Positions 19,023 through 29,047 of a stretch of DNA of 64,000 nucleotides are shown piece after piece. The DNA lies in contig CM043964.1 of the NCBI GenBank assembly GCA_014529385.2, forward strand, positions 5,983,997 to 6,047,996, written 5' to 3'. Position 1 is the stretch's first letter; the number at the start of each line of letters is the position of its first letter. The notes under the pieces are model-generated. The model worked only from the letters and a program-made list of their open reading frames with translations. It searched no databases and had not been told where the DNA came from. A program made the translations under genes and the position numbers. This stretch comes from Adiantum capillus-veneris (taxonomy: Eukaryota > Streptophyta > Polypodiopsida > Polypodiales > Pteridaceae).

Positions 19023-22000
19023 TCATACCTTTTGGAATGAGGTCGTCACCTTTTGAAACCAATTGCTCCAAGTTGTTATGGGTGAAGGTTTTAACCAATA
19101 GTTTTCGACCGCCCTATGCGTTTCATCTAGTTGCAAGGGTGGTAAGGTACTCTCCCGTGATTTTATTTGCAACGTTGTTGTAGGTGGTGAACTTACCCCG
19201 GGAGGTGCAAACTCTTTCGTGTTTGTATGGATATGTACAGTGGTAGGTGGAGGTTGTGTCGAAGCTTCTATTTGCGTATATGAACTACATGAAGAGCAAG
19301 AAGCTTCATTTGATTTCCCTGTTCCTGAGCTAGGTGGAACAAATCGTTCTTTCTTTGGTACCCAAACTAGCTCTAGAACATGTGTGTAACATTCCATGAT
19401 TTTTTCCTTTCCGCGATTTTCAATTTGTTTTGGAGCCACAAGATTGGGTTTACATGGGCCAGGTGACAGGTAAGAGTACACTTTACGTTTGGGCACCCAG
19501 ATTTGATCATTTCCTTCATAGTATCCTTGGGCTTCCAATAGTCGTTTAGGAATCCAACGCAGCGTTTCTTTATATTTCTTGGAGTGAGTGGTACGGTTCT
19601 TACTAGGTTTCCGTTTTTTTGCATCAACCATGCTTACTACAGAGGTTTTAGGGACCCACTTGTATGTTTTCTCTGTTATATTAGGATGGTTCTTGTGTGT
19701 CTCAAGATTTCTTTCAACTACATCAGTTGAAGCTCTAGAGAGTTGGGCTATGGGGACGTATGGTTCAACCTCCTGGACTTGCAATGTCTTGGGTTTTATT
19801 TCCTTGGGCAATATCTCAGGGACTATGGCTTGAGTGGTAGGGATAAGAGTTGGTTTTTGCGTTGTAACACCCCCAGTCCCCCAATCAATAGTGCATTTGG
19901 TGGCTATCATCCACATGCGGCCTAGGTTTATATTACCCTCCATAGTTCCAGTAGGCATGACCAAAAAGTCTTGAGCTACAACCCCATTGTCATAACTGAC
20001 AGAAGTGTGCCAGATTCCAAAAACCGTAGTTTTTTTCTTGTTGACACCCTTGACTTGGATAATACTCTCAAATAGAGGTGGCTTCCCTAACTGACACCAC
20101 ACCCCATATGATAATAGATTATATTTAGCACCCGTGTCCAATAAGGCGTTATATAGCACTTTTCCATAGGCACTATTTAACTCAATGGGGTATCGTAGAG
20201 GTGTGTCAGAGTCCAACCCATCCTCTTCGATTTCCACGTGGAATGCATTTGTGACCCCAAGGTTAGCCTCTTGTTTTTGTCTTATACGTTGTTGTCGCTC
20301 CTTAGCCTCAGCTTGAGCTTGTATCTTGTTTAACTCGGTTTGTGCTTTGGCGGCCTTCTTTTGATGAATGGCCCGTAGTTCTTCTTGGCTTAAAGGATCA
20401 TAATATCTTTTGAATTTACTCCCATTGAGGAATCCAATGGTTTCAACTCCATCAAGAGTTTCCACACGAAGGGTACCTTGTGGGGTAATTTCACATACTC
20501 TATATGGTCCTTTACCAGCATATTTCAACTTTTTCTTCTCTTTACGTACTCCATACATAAGGACTTTATCACCAACTTTGATGTCCTTGTCCTTCACATG
20601 GCGATCAAACCACTTCTTTCTCCTATCCTTTTCCACAAGAGCATTTTGCACAGCCAACTGTCTCTCTTCGTCTAGTTTTTCTAAGATAAACAAACGCTCG
20701 GTTAAGGGGTTACCATTCCATCCTTCTTGCGAAGCTACCCTAAGACTAGGAATGACAAACTCCCAAGGCATAACCGCTTCTTGGCCGTATACCATTTTGA
20801 ATGGCGTACAATTAATAGCCACTTTATAAGCAATACGATAAGCCCATAGAGTAGATGTCAACTTCAAATCCCAATCAGTGCGATGAGCTTCTACCGTCTT
20901 GGTTAAAATAGAGATTAGAGTCTTGTTGGTGCTCTCGGCTTGTCCATTAGCTTGCGGGTAATAAGGTGTAGACTTATGGTGGGATATCATAAAGGTCGTG
21001 GTAAGCTCTCTTATTACCTCATTTATACAATGGGTACCATTATCACTAACAATTTCAAAAGGGCAACCAAATCTTGTGATAATGTTCTCAAAAAGAAACT
21101 TAGCTGTTGTCCTCGCGTCAGCTTTTTGTGAAGCCTTAGCTTCAGCCCACTTTGTTACATAGTCCGTAGCAACTAGAATATATCGAGATTGAGTGTTGCG
21201 AGCTGTGGGACTAATTGGACCTACAAAGTCTAAGCCCCATTTTTCAAATGGTTGGGTTACTTTAATAGGATGTAAGGGCATTCTGTCCTTGCGCTGTGTG
21301 GTCTTGTAACGTTGGCACTCATCACACCCTTTTGTAAAAAGTGATGCATCCTTAAATAAAGTTAGCCACCAATAGCCTGATTGCAACACCTTTCTAGCAG
21401 TCAGGTCTCCTGAAAAATGTCCTCCTGCTATGCCCATATGTGCTTCTTGCAAGATATACAAATATTCATCCTCGCGGGCACAACGCCTAAGAATATCGTC
21501 CTTGCCTAATCTATACAGAGTTCCGGCAATCAAACAATAGGGTTCACATTCTTTTACTAGCCTTCGAGCGATATCCTTACGAAGTTCCTTGGGTGGAAAA
21601 CCATTAACTAAAAAGTTAACAATGTTCTCACTCCATTCAGGCATAGTCTCAACTATGAATAGGGAAGTATCGGGTAATTCATCATCAACTCCTGTAGGGG
21701 CTTCACCATTGGGTATGCGAGACAAATGATCAGCCATGACGTGCCTTTTACCGGGTCTCACTACAATCGTGAAATCAAACTCCAGAAGAATTAACAACCA
21801 TCGTGTGATTCTTCCTGTGGAGCATGGCTTGTTTACCAGATACAGCAAAGCTTGATGATCCACATAAAATAAAAACTTGTTTGCCAGAAGGTAGTAGCGA
21901 AATTTCTTTACTGCATAAACCATTGCCAAACCTTCTCGCTCTGTAGTGGTGTAGTTCCTTTCAGCATCGTTCAATTGACGGCTTGCAAAGCTAATGGGAT

Positions 22001-24299
22001 AGTCCAATTTATGTTCTCCTGGTTGAGTGAGAACACACCCAATAGCAAAGTTTGATGCATCAATATGCACATGGAAAATGACATCCCAGTTAGGTGTCCT
22101 TAAAATCGGCGCACTTGCTAGTGTTTTCTTCAATTGTTCATAGGCCTGGTCACACTCTTCAGTCCATTTAAATTCAATGAGAAGCTTGTACAAAGGACGT
22201 GCTATCTTAGCGAAAAATAAAATAAACCGTCGATAATAACCCACATGTCCCATGAACCTTTGAACTCCCTCGTAATTGGTTGGTGGTGGTAACTCTAGAA
22301 TCACTTTAATTTTGCTCTCATTGGTTGAGATACCATTCTTGGATACTATATGCCCTAAAATAACTCCATGCTTGACCCAAAATTGGCATTTGAACGGGTT
22401 CAATGAGATACGATATAACCTACATTTTTCAAACACCTTCCGCAAACATGATAGATGTTCTTTCCAAGAAGAGTAAACACAAAGGTCGTCTAAGAAAGCT
22501 TCACAAAACTCTCTCAAATATTCTTTAAAAGCAATGTTTATTAATCGTTGGAATGTAGCAGGGGCACTTGTTAAGCCAAAAGCCATCACACGAAATGCAA
22601 ACACGCCAAATTCTGTGATGAAGGCAGTTTTAGCTTGGTCCTCTAGCGCTATCGTGATTTGGTTGTAGCCTGAGTACCCATCTAGAAAGCTATAAGCTTC
22701 CTTGCCTGCAACTCTTTCGAGTACATGTTCGGAATATGGTAGGGGGTAATGGTCTCTTCTAGTAGCTGCATTAACTTTTTTGAGGTCCACGCACACCCTG
22801 AGTTTCCCATTCTTTTTTGGCACGATAACTATTGGCGACACCCATTCAGAGTGTTCAATAGGATATATGAACCCACATTTGATAAGCTTTTCTATTTCTT
22901 CTTGAATGATCTTTGCGTACTTAGGATTCATCGGGTAGGGTCTTTGTTGTACGGGCTTCGCAGTGCTAATCATAGGGATTGTATGTTGGACCACAGAAGG
23001 CGGAACACCTTTCATATCATGGTATGTCCAAGCGAATACGTCCTTGAATTCCTTGAGAAGCTCTTTGAGGACCGCCTCTTCAACTTCTGTGAGGTCTTGG
23101 GCAATAAAAACAGGTTTTGATTCTTCACCGGGGTCACCTAATTCTATTTCTTTAACTATTGCCGGACCATCATAGATTCCATTATTCCCATCGATAGGTA
23201 TTCTTTGGGCTTTTGTGTACACAACCTTTGCTTCCCCTGTGGTGTAAGATTTGAAATGTTCTGGTGCAGGATGCAAGTCTGTGGATTCTGGTTGTGCTTT
23301 GGTTTGTGCTTCCATTTCTGCTTTCTTGTGTTGTCGAGCTAACTCTTGGTTTTGACGCCTCCTTGCAGTGCGGCTCAACTTTGGCTTGTCTATGATCTCT
23401 AATTGGGCTATGTCATGGGGTCGTGGTCTACACCACATAACATTTTGGAGAAATTCACCCCAATTGTCTACCAATTTTCGATGAGCATCACATGCTCCTA
23501 TATAACTGAGCCATTCTGCTGAGGATCTCTTCTTGTTTATCCTAGCACGTACATTGGCTCGATATCGACGCCTCTTAAGGTTTTTCTTTTTCTTATTTGA
23601 GACCTGCTTTTGATTTGCATTTAGATCTGGCTCACTAAAGGAGTCCTCGTTGGTGTCCTCGTCACTCTCGGAGGAGCTATCATCGGTTAATGTGCTCGGT
23701 CCTTCCGAATTTTTTGACTCTGAACTTGCTCCACTCTCTAATTCATGAGATTCAGAATCCTTTTCACTCTGGGAGTCAGTGTCCAAGTCGTGTTGGTCAA
23801 AGTCTTCTATTGAGCTATCGGTGTCACTGTCAGATTGGTCCACAATTGCCTTGCCCTTAGAAGATGCATGTATGGCACTTATCATGTTCAGAGGTGCAAT
23901 TTGTGGTACCTCTTCCCCCTCTGGTGTGACCCAAGTGGTTCCTCTATTTCCCCAGGTATCTATGGTTGCAGCTAGGTGTACCCAGTCTACGTTGTCTGAT
24001 TCCGTCATACCCGGTAACACATCCATGCAAGGAGAATCTTGGCCAATGTCTGTATCCTTCTTACAAGTGTAACAATATTGTCGTGGGTCCGAGTGAACTG
24101 TGGTGTCAGAGCGATGATCAATAATGGTTTTACTCCCTAAGGGGTGTACCTTACCAGTCACCAAATCCACTCTAAGGACAGAGTCTTGGAATTGCAAATA
24201 GACATGATTTTTAGACCAATCATGAACCATTTGTGCTTCCCTCATGAATGGTCGTCCTAAAATCATTTCATATGACATAAGGTGTTTAGAGAAATCCAT
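19023..24299 (-). CDS. G1 Pol: RT-RNase H-integrase plus second protease-like domain
   Basis: This is a 1,758-aa frame from ATG 24299, in phase with gag across a single TGA. It opens with the end of protease 1 (ILGRPFM). RT lies at about residues 470-690, with FLDDLCVYS near 603; RNase H near 740-880 (HIDAS, TEREGLA); integrase with an HHCC site near 953-997, then LDFVGP near 1025, SDNGTH near 1083 and NGQAESTNK near 1119, and a KGPYRV C-terminal module. After a Gln/Lys-rich linker there is a second retropepsin-like domain: LLDTGAKYNLLS at about 1386 (DTGA codons 20127-20138) and NLGRMWM at about 1460 (LGRMWM codons 19908-19925). Four W[VI]PK repeats follow at about 1548, 1583, 1600 and 1646, then a Ser/Thr/Pro-rich tail. 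RT, RNase H, integrase and second-protease catalytic residues are present. A post-integrase protease is not part of standard gypsy architecture. Confidence 0.93.
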   Translation of the reverse strand: MDFSKHLMSYEMILGRPFMREAQMVHDWSKNHVYLQFQDSVLRVDLVTGKVHPLGSKTIIDHRSDTTVHSDPRQYCYTCKKDTDIGQDSPCMDVLPGMTESDNVDWVHLAATIDTWGNRGTTWVTPEGEEVPQIAPLNMISAIHASSKGKAIVDQSDSDTDSSIEDFDQHDLDTDSQSEKDSESHELESGASSESKNSEGPSTLTDDSSSESDEDTNEDSFSEPDLNANQKQVSNKKKKNLKRRRYRANVRARINKKRSSAEWLSYIGACDAHRKLVDNWGEFLQNVMWCRPRPHDIAQLEIIDKPKLSRTARRRQNQELARQHKKAEMEAQTKAQPESTDLHPAPEHFKSYTTGEAKVVYTKAQRIPIDGNNGIYDGPAIVKEIELGDPGEESKPVFIAQDLTEVEEAVLKELLKEFKDVFAWTYHDMKGVPPSVVQHTIPMISTAKPVQQRPYPMNPKYAKIIQEEIEKLIKCGFIYPIEHSEWVSPIVIVPKKNGKLRVCVDLKKVNAATRRDHYPLPYSEHVLERVAGKEAYSFLDGYSGYNQITIALEDQAKTAFITEFGVFAFRVMAFGLTSAPATFQRLINIAFKEYLREFCEAFLDDLCVYSSWKEHLSCLRKVFEKCRLYRISLNPFKCQFWVKHGVILGHIVSKNGISTNESKIKVILELPPPTNYEGVQRFMGHVGYYRRFILFFAKIARPLYKLLIEFKWTEECDQAYEQLKKTLASAPILRTPNWDVIFHVHIDASNFAIGCVLTQPGEHKLDYPISFASRQLNDAERNYTTTEREGLAMVYAVKKFRYYLLANKFLFYVDHQALLYLVNKPCSTGRITRWLLILLEFDFTIVVRPGKRHVMADHLSRIPNGEAPTGVDDELPDTSLFIVETMPEWSENIVNFLVNGFPPKELRKDIARRLVKECEPYCLIAGTLYRLGKDDILRRCAREDEYLYILQEAHMGIAGGHFSGDLTARKVLQSGYWWLTLFKDASLFTKGCDECQRYKTTQRKDRMPLHPIKVTQPFEKWGLDFVGPISPTARNTQSRYILVATDYVTKWAEAKASQKADARTTAKFLFENIITRFGCPFEIVSDNGTHCINEVIRELTTTFMISHHKSTPYYPQANGQAESTNKTLISILTKTVEAHRTDWDLKLTSTLWAYRIAYKVAINCTPFKMVYGQEAVMPWEFVIPSLRVASQEGWNGNPLTERLFILEKLDEERQLAVQNALVEKDRRKKWFDRHVKDKDIKVGDKVLMYGVRKEKKKLKYAGKGPYRVCEITPQGTLRVETLDGVETIGFLNGSKFKRYYDPLSQEELRAIHQKKAAKAQTELNKIQAQAEAKERQQRIRQKQEANLGVTNAFHVEIEEDGLDSDTPLRYPIELNSAYGKVLYNALLDTGAKYNLLSYGVWCQLGKPPLFESIIQVKGVNKKKTTVFGIWHTSVSYDNGVVAQDFLVMPTGTMEGNINLGRMWMIATKCTIDWGTGGVTTQKPTLIPTTQAIVPEILPKEIKPKTLQVQEVEPYVPIAQLSRASTDVVERNLETHKNHPNITEKTYKWVPKTSVVSMVDAKKRKPSKNRTTHSKKYKETLRWIPKRLLEAQGYYEGNDQIWVPKRKVYSYLSPGPCKPNLVAPKQIENRGKEKIMECYTHVLELVWVPKKERFVPPSSGTGKSNEASCSSCSSYTQIEASTQPPPTTVHIHTNTKEFAPPGVSSPPTTTLQIKSRESTLPPLQLDETHRAVENYWLKPSPITTWSNWFQKVTTSFQKV

Positions 24300-24314
24300 T
24301 ACAATGAACGTATG

Positions 24315-27300
24315 TCATACCTTGTGTCCTAGAACTTTGATCTTAAGATCCTTGAGCATCCCCATAGGTTTGGCTATGGTACCATTTGCCATCTTTACCA
24401 CAATGTTAGTAACACTGAGGCGGGGTTTTCCCATGGATTCCCAACAATCTTTTGTAACGATGCTAACTCCCACACCACCATCAAGAATTCCCTTTATAGT
24501 TAATCCCTTGGTAGTGATGGGTAGGGTCGCATTAGACTCGTCGCCTTCAAAATATTGCCCTAATTCGTTAATGGGTACCTCGATCACAGACTCGTGTCCA
24601 TCTAAGTCAAGTGATTGCACATGATTTTCCTCATCAATCATAATCGAGTCAGGCCTATTTGGTTGCGCAAACTGCGGTAATCCCGTTCGTAGCTCTCCGT
24701 TAAGGAATGCTCGAAGTGCAAGGAATAACTCAGGATCTCCATACAGCTTTGCTATGATCGTGGTTCGAACCTCAGAAGACATGAAGTCCATTAGTTTGGC
24801 AACATTCATTGGCGTTTTGCAGGGTGTAGGTCCTTGACTAGGAACTGGTGAGGATGGAATCTCATATTCCTCAATGGGATCAGGTATTCCTTCGTTAAAC
24901 ATCCTTTCCAACAAGAAGGGTGTATGCTCACTTTCTGATGTCCCGTCCTCACTCCCTTCTTGGATGATACTAGATATGGCTAACGGTCTATGGTTCATGT
25001 GGGGTGGATGAACTTGCGTGGGAAACACTGTGTCATGAATTTTGACATGCATGGGTTCTGGTTCTAGTTTCCTTTGAGTCTCCTCCACTAAACCTCTTAG
25101 ATGTTTCACCTGCTTAATCTTGTCTACTGGGTTTGGGTACGTCCCAATCTTCTTTTTACGATTCTTCCCTTTTTGCCCCTGCGGTTTATCTTGGGGGTCT
25201 TGGATTGGATTTGGAAACACTTGTGGTGTTTTCAGAGGCTCTTTATGATTTTCTCTTATTCGGTTTTCATTTGGTTCCATGTTACGATGTTCTGTGTCAT
25301 TCTTTCCCCTTGTGGTATTGGTTCTAGTCTCCATTGTCTCAATTGAATCTGAATCATCCTCGAGGTCATTCATATACACGGGGTCATCTCCTGTTCCTAT
25401 GTTTGTTTTGGAACTTGGCTTTGAATTTTCCGTATTCTGCGACTTCTTCCTTCGTGTCTTCTTTTTCTTTGCTTGGATAATTGACGCGGTATCTCTCTCT
25501 TCGAGGATATGGCCTGGCCCTTGAAGCATGGACCGTGTAATCGCATAAGCGGGTGCAACGGGTGGTATTGGCGATGTCACACTAGCAATTTCGACCAAAT
25601 TCAGGGGTGTGATTTTAGGCGCATTTGGGTTATAGGGGCATTGGGCAATCAAGTGATATATGCCACAACAATTACATGTGAGTATTGGCATTGCAGACGT
25701 GCTCCCTTGATTCACTTGCATCTGTGCAGCATTCTTTTGCAGCCTAATAGGGCACTCCGCTACTCGATGTGGTCCACCACACTCGTAGCATTGAAGAGGT
25801 GGCCTCCTAGCCTGGGTGTTGATATTTTGACCTCTGGATGCGAGAGCAGCAGCTTGATAAACCGGCTTGACTTGCCCCCAACAATCTTCCATGTAGTATA
25901 TAGGAAACTCTTCCAATGTATCAAGTCCGTAGGCAATACTAGAGTCTATTTCCTCCTCACAGCCATCTGCATAAGCATTAGATGGCTCGCAACCCACTTG
26001 GTTCATAGGGGCGACTCTTGGATGCGGGGACTGCTGTCCTAGCACAGGAGGTGGTAGCGGTGTAGCTTGTACAACATTTTGAGGTCTAGGGACCATGTGT
26101 TGCGGTAGTTGCTCAAGAGGTGGAGCAGGCATCAATACAGGAGCTCGAGGTGCATCCGTCCAGGCTACAGGTGGTCTATTTGCCATCATACGTTTGATCA
26201 TTAAACAATCCTTAGCTTGGTGACCATACCTACCACATGCGTTGCAAGTTCCATTAAATTTTACTCTAAACGTAGGGCACTCACTAGTGCTATGTGGACC
26301 TAAGCAAATGGAACACCATTGTTGCTCCCTTCTTGGATACATGTGACTATTTTGAGGGGGTCGATTATCCTTAAGAGACTCTTGGATTGCCTTGGTGAGG
26401 TCTGTCAAGAATGTCTCAAATACCTTTGGCTCATTGGCAATGGGCTTTGCAGTCATGGGTTCATACTCAATGTCTTGTGAGCTAGTGGATCTCGTGTCAG
26501 TAGACACCCTCATGCCTGCTATCATCAAGTTGTCCTCTAATTGGATTGCATTGGCAGTGACATCTTCCCAGGTTGTGATACCTCTAATCACTAGTCCATT
26601 ATAGATTCCTTCATTCCTCAACCCTCGAATGAATCGATCAAGCAGTTGGTTATTGTTGAAGCGCTCATTTACAGGGCAGCGAGAGTTTAAGTGCTTTAGA
26701 CGACTAATGAAGTCCCTTACTGACTCTCCTTCCTTACGTTCGGCCTTCTGTAGCTGAGATGCTACACCCCAAAGCACACCTTCTCGTATGTAATCCTTTA
26801 GAAACAACCTTCGAAGGGTAGGGTAGATTGTTTTCTCGTCCACCCTTAGGGTTCTATACCAATCTCCAGCCTTCCCACTTAATGTCAAGCTTAAGGCATT
26901 GCACTTATGTAGTTCGTTGCGTTCCGCTAAGGAATCACATACTTGTTCAAACACTTCAATGTGTTTCCTAGCATCTTCGTCCCCATTGAATTTTTGCGTG
27001 AGTTTGGTAATTTGTACTGCCTTACTTCTAGGCTCTCTATCAGATGCATGACGCATATTTTCCGCGATAGATCGACCTATGGTTTGAGCAAACGCTGCCA
27101 AGTCACCTATGTGAGGACGTAGGGCCGGTGGAGGTACTCTTGGAATCATATGTGGGAGAGGGATGGGTGCCGGTCTTGGCATATGTGTGGATGATGCAGG
27201 ATATGGAACATAACCGGGCATAGGTCCACTCGGATAAGAGCTAGGGAGCGGCACTCGAGGAGCATAAGCAAGTGGTACAATTGGAGGTGTGGGGGCCATG

Positions 27301-28349
27301 TGTGCATAAGGGGCTAGAGGCACATACGGTCGAGGCCCCATATTAGGTACTACGACACTAGGTAGTGGCACTGCGCTAACCGTAGATGTCATCGGTACAT
27401 TCTCTGTCAGGCTTATCCCTGGAGTGAGCACTGTGTTTTCCTTGATAGAGGGTTGAGCCAAGTTAGGGAAGCTAAAGTTTTTTCTCGGAGGCTTAGATTG
27501 CATAGAGACCCCAGGTGAAATGACGTAAGATGGGTCCATGGGGCTCATTAGAGGAGTCTCCATTTGTGATAGAGTAGGCTGTTGAGCCTTGCTCGTATCC
27601 AGAAATCTCATGGGGCCATTTGAGAGTATATTTACCCCTCGGTTTTGCCTTTCTGATTGAATAATGCCATGGATAACATTACAGATCATTTTCTGTTGAT
27701 CTTCGATGCTCGTGGCACTAGAGGTGGATTGTACAATCTCTATCCATCCTACATGGTAGGCGTGGCCAGAGTGTAGATCCGTCAACACCTCAGTGTGGAG
27801 GTCGTATGTCCAATGATCATTAATGAACAATCCTTCTAGAGTCGACGTGTTAATGGTTTCTTGTGAGGTAGAAGCAATGGTGCTCCCCGTGGTTTTACTT
27901 GTCACCAACGGTACTCTAGAGGGAACTTCTGAAGGAGGCAGCTCAACAGGGCCTTCTTGGTAAGAAGTTGGTAGGATATCCACATGGACACTCTTTGGGG
28001 GTGTGGGGTCCACGTGCGATGTGAAAGGAGAGTCCACTTCCCCACCCCCTTCGTGTGATTCATTTGCATCAGGTTCCGAGCGAGTAGCTCTACCTAATGT
28101 TTCCATGAAACGGCTAAACATACTAGTACTAGGCTGTGGAGCTTCGGGATGTGCATGGCCTTCTCTCTCAGTGTTTTGGGTAGGGTATGCTTCCATGATT
28201 TCTGAGTCGGAGGAGGAATCACTAGCGGCTATTTTAGGGTCTTGGGTGGTACTACCTTGTGTCCCCGCTGAGGGTCTAGAGCTTATCGTGGATGGGTAAT
28301 GGGTGTCCGTATGAACAGAGGCACTACCAATGTGATCGTGCTCTAACAC
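24315..28349 (-). CDS. G1 Gag and first protease
   Basis: This is a 1,344-aa frame. The annotated 5' end is a GTG just after a stop; the first ATG in frame is 28194-28196 (MEAYPTQ), so the true start is either there or upstream of a small lesion. A long Pro/Ser-rich N-terminal half precedes the gag core at about residues 450-600 (KFNGDEDARKHIEVFEQ; AGDWYRTL). Four zinc knuckles follow: CSICLGPHSTSEC near 680, CNACGRYGHQAKDC near 700, CYECGGPHRVAEC near 855 and CNCCGIYHLIAQC near 890. Three use CX2CX3HX4C spacing instead of CX2CX4HX4C. The protease motif ILDGGVGVSIV (DGG codons 24474-24482) lies near 1290. The frame stops at TGA 24315-24317, five codons before the pol ATG in the same phase. 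Confidence 0.9.
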   Translation of the reverse strand: MLEHDHIGSASVHTDTHYPSTISSRPSAGTQGSTTQDPKIAASDSSSDSEIMEAYPTQNTEREGHAHPEAPQPSTSMFSRFMETLGRATRSEPDANESHEGGGEVDSPFTSHVDPTPPKSVHVDILPTSYQEGPVELPPSEVPSRVPLVTSKTTGSTIASTSQETINTSTLEGLFINDHWTYDLHTEVLTDLHSGHAYHVGWIEIVQSTSSATSIEDQQKMICNVIHGIIQSERQNRGVNILSNGPMRFLDTSKAQQPTLSQMETPLMSPMDPSYVISPGVSMQSKPPRKNFSFPNLAQPSIKENTVLTPGISLTENVPMTSTVSAVPLPSVVVPNMGPRPYVPLAPYAHMAPTPPIVPLAYAPRVPLPSSYPSGPMPGYVPYPASSTHMPRPAPIPLPHMIPRVPPPALRPHIGDLAAFAQTIGRSIAENMRHASDREPRSKAVQITKLTQKFNGDEDARKHIEVFEQVCDSLAERNELHKCNALSLTLSGKAGDWYRTLRVDEKTIYPTLRRLFLKDYIREGVLWGVASQLQKAERKEGESVRDFISRLKHLNSRCPVNERFNNNQLLDRFIRGLRNEGIYNGLVIRGITTWEDVTANAIQLEDNLMIAGMRVSTDTRSTSSQDIEYEPMTAKPIANEPKVFETFLTDLTKAIQESLKDNRPPQNSHMYPRREQQWCSICLGPHSTSECPTFRVKFNGTCNACGRYGHQAKDCLMIKRMMANRPPVAWTDAPRAPVLMPAPPLEQLPQHMVPRPQNVVQATPLPPPVLGQQSPHPRVAPMNQVGCEPSNAYADGCEEEIDSSIAYGLDTLEEFPIYYMEDCWGQVKPVYQAAALASRGQNINTQARRPPLQCYECGGPHRVAECPIRLQKNAAQMQVNQGSTSAMPILTCNCCGIYHLIAQCPYNPNAPKITPLNLVEIASVTSPIPPVAPAYAITRSMLQGPGHILEERDTASIIQAKKKKTRRKKSQNTENSKPSSKTNIGTGDDPVYMNDLEDDSDSIETMETRTNTTRGKNDTEHRNMEPNENRIRENHKEPLKTPQVFPNPIQDPQDKPQGQKGKNRKKKIGTYPNPVDKIKQVKHLRGLVEETQRKLEPEPMHVKIHDTVFPTQVHPPHMNHRPLAISSIIQEGSEDGTSESEHTPFLLERMFNEGIPDPIEEYEIPSSPVPSQGPTPCKTPMNVAKLMDFMSSEVRTTIIAKLYGDPELFLALRAFLNGELRTGLPQFAQPNRPDSIMIDEENHVQSLDLDGHESVIEVPINELGQYFEGDESNATLPITTKGLTIKGILDGGVGVSIVTKDCWESMGKPRLSVTNIVVKMANGTIAKPMGMLKDLKIKVLGHKV

Positions 28350-29047
28350 TCATCCAGAGCGTAAGTGCATGTGGTTTTGATACCCTAAGGTGTCAAAAAG
28401 CTGCTCTAAGAGGCCTTGTGACTAGTTTTTAGCGTGTTTTTTGTTTGTTTTTTTGCTAGATTTTTTAGAGCGTGTCGTGGAATGGGCCGTGTGATAGCTC
28501 GAAACGAGCGTATCGGTCAGAGGCTCGTGCCGTGCTTTACAGCCCTCCGTTTGGTCACTCTATGCCCTCGGAATCCCTAAAACTGTCAATTTCCAGTAGG
28601 GAACTAGGCCCAAACTAGAAATTCTAAGGGTGCAAGTGGGAAGAGAAAGGAGGAGAGTGGAGGACTTGTCCCACATCCTCTCATTCCCTCTTGAGGGAGT
28701 AGGGTATATATATAAGAGTGAGTCTAGTATATATCATAAGACTGAGGACTGAGGCCTGGGCTTGGGCTTGGGCTTGGGCTTGGGCTTGGGCTTGGGCTTG
28801 GGCTAACGATCCCGATCTATCTTTTATACAAACCAGCCCGTCCGTTTTAAGAGTCAAGAAATTGAAACTTGACAGAAAATGCAAAAACGCAAGAAATGCT
28901 AACTGTGCAGTGCAAACCAGAAAACGTAGAAAACGCAAAAAACAAAAATCTCCACACAACTACACACCCTCATTCCCTGCCTTTCCTATGATAGAGATTG
29001 CACCACAAAAAAGCGTAAAGTGCTAACCGAGCTTAGTGTAGGGCATA
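28350..29047 (-). other. G1 untranslated leader with a hexanucleotide array
   Basis: About 700 bp lie between the primer site and gag. At about 28757-28804 the plus strand carries eight TGGGCT hexamers, making regular G3N3 spacing that can form G-quadruplexes; the element's sense RNA carries the C-rich complement. The Ala-Gln or Trp-Ala repeat ORFs across it are translation artefacts. Confidence 0.8.

Noticed and set aside
28197-28349. GTG at 28349 as true G1 gag start
   Set aside because: It lies directly after a stop codon; the first in-frame ATG is at 28196 and plant translation rarely uses GTG.
28681-29026. ORFs encoding Ala-Gln or Trp-Ala repeats
   Set aside because: They arise from the TGGGCT hexamer array in the G1 leader, on the wrong strand or upstream of gag.
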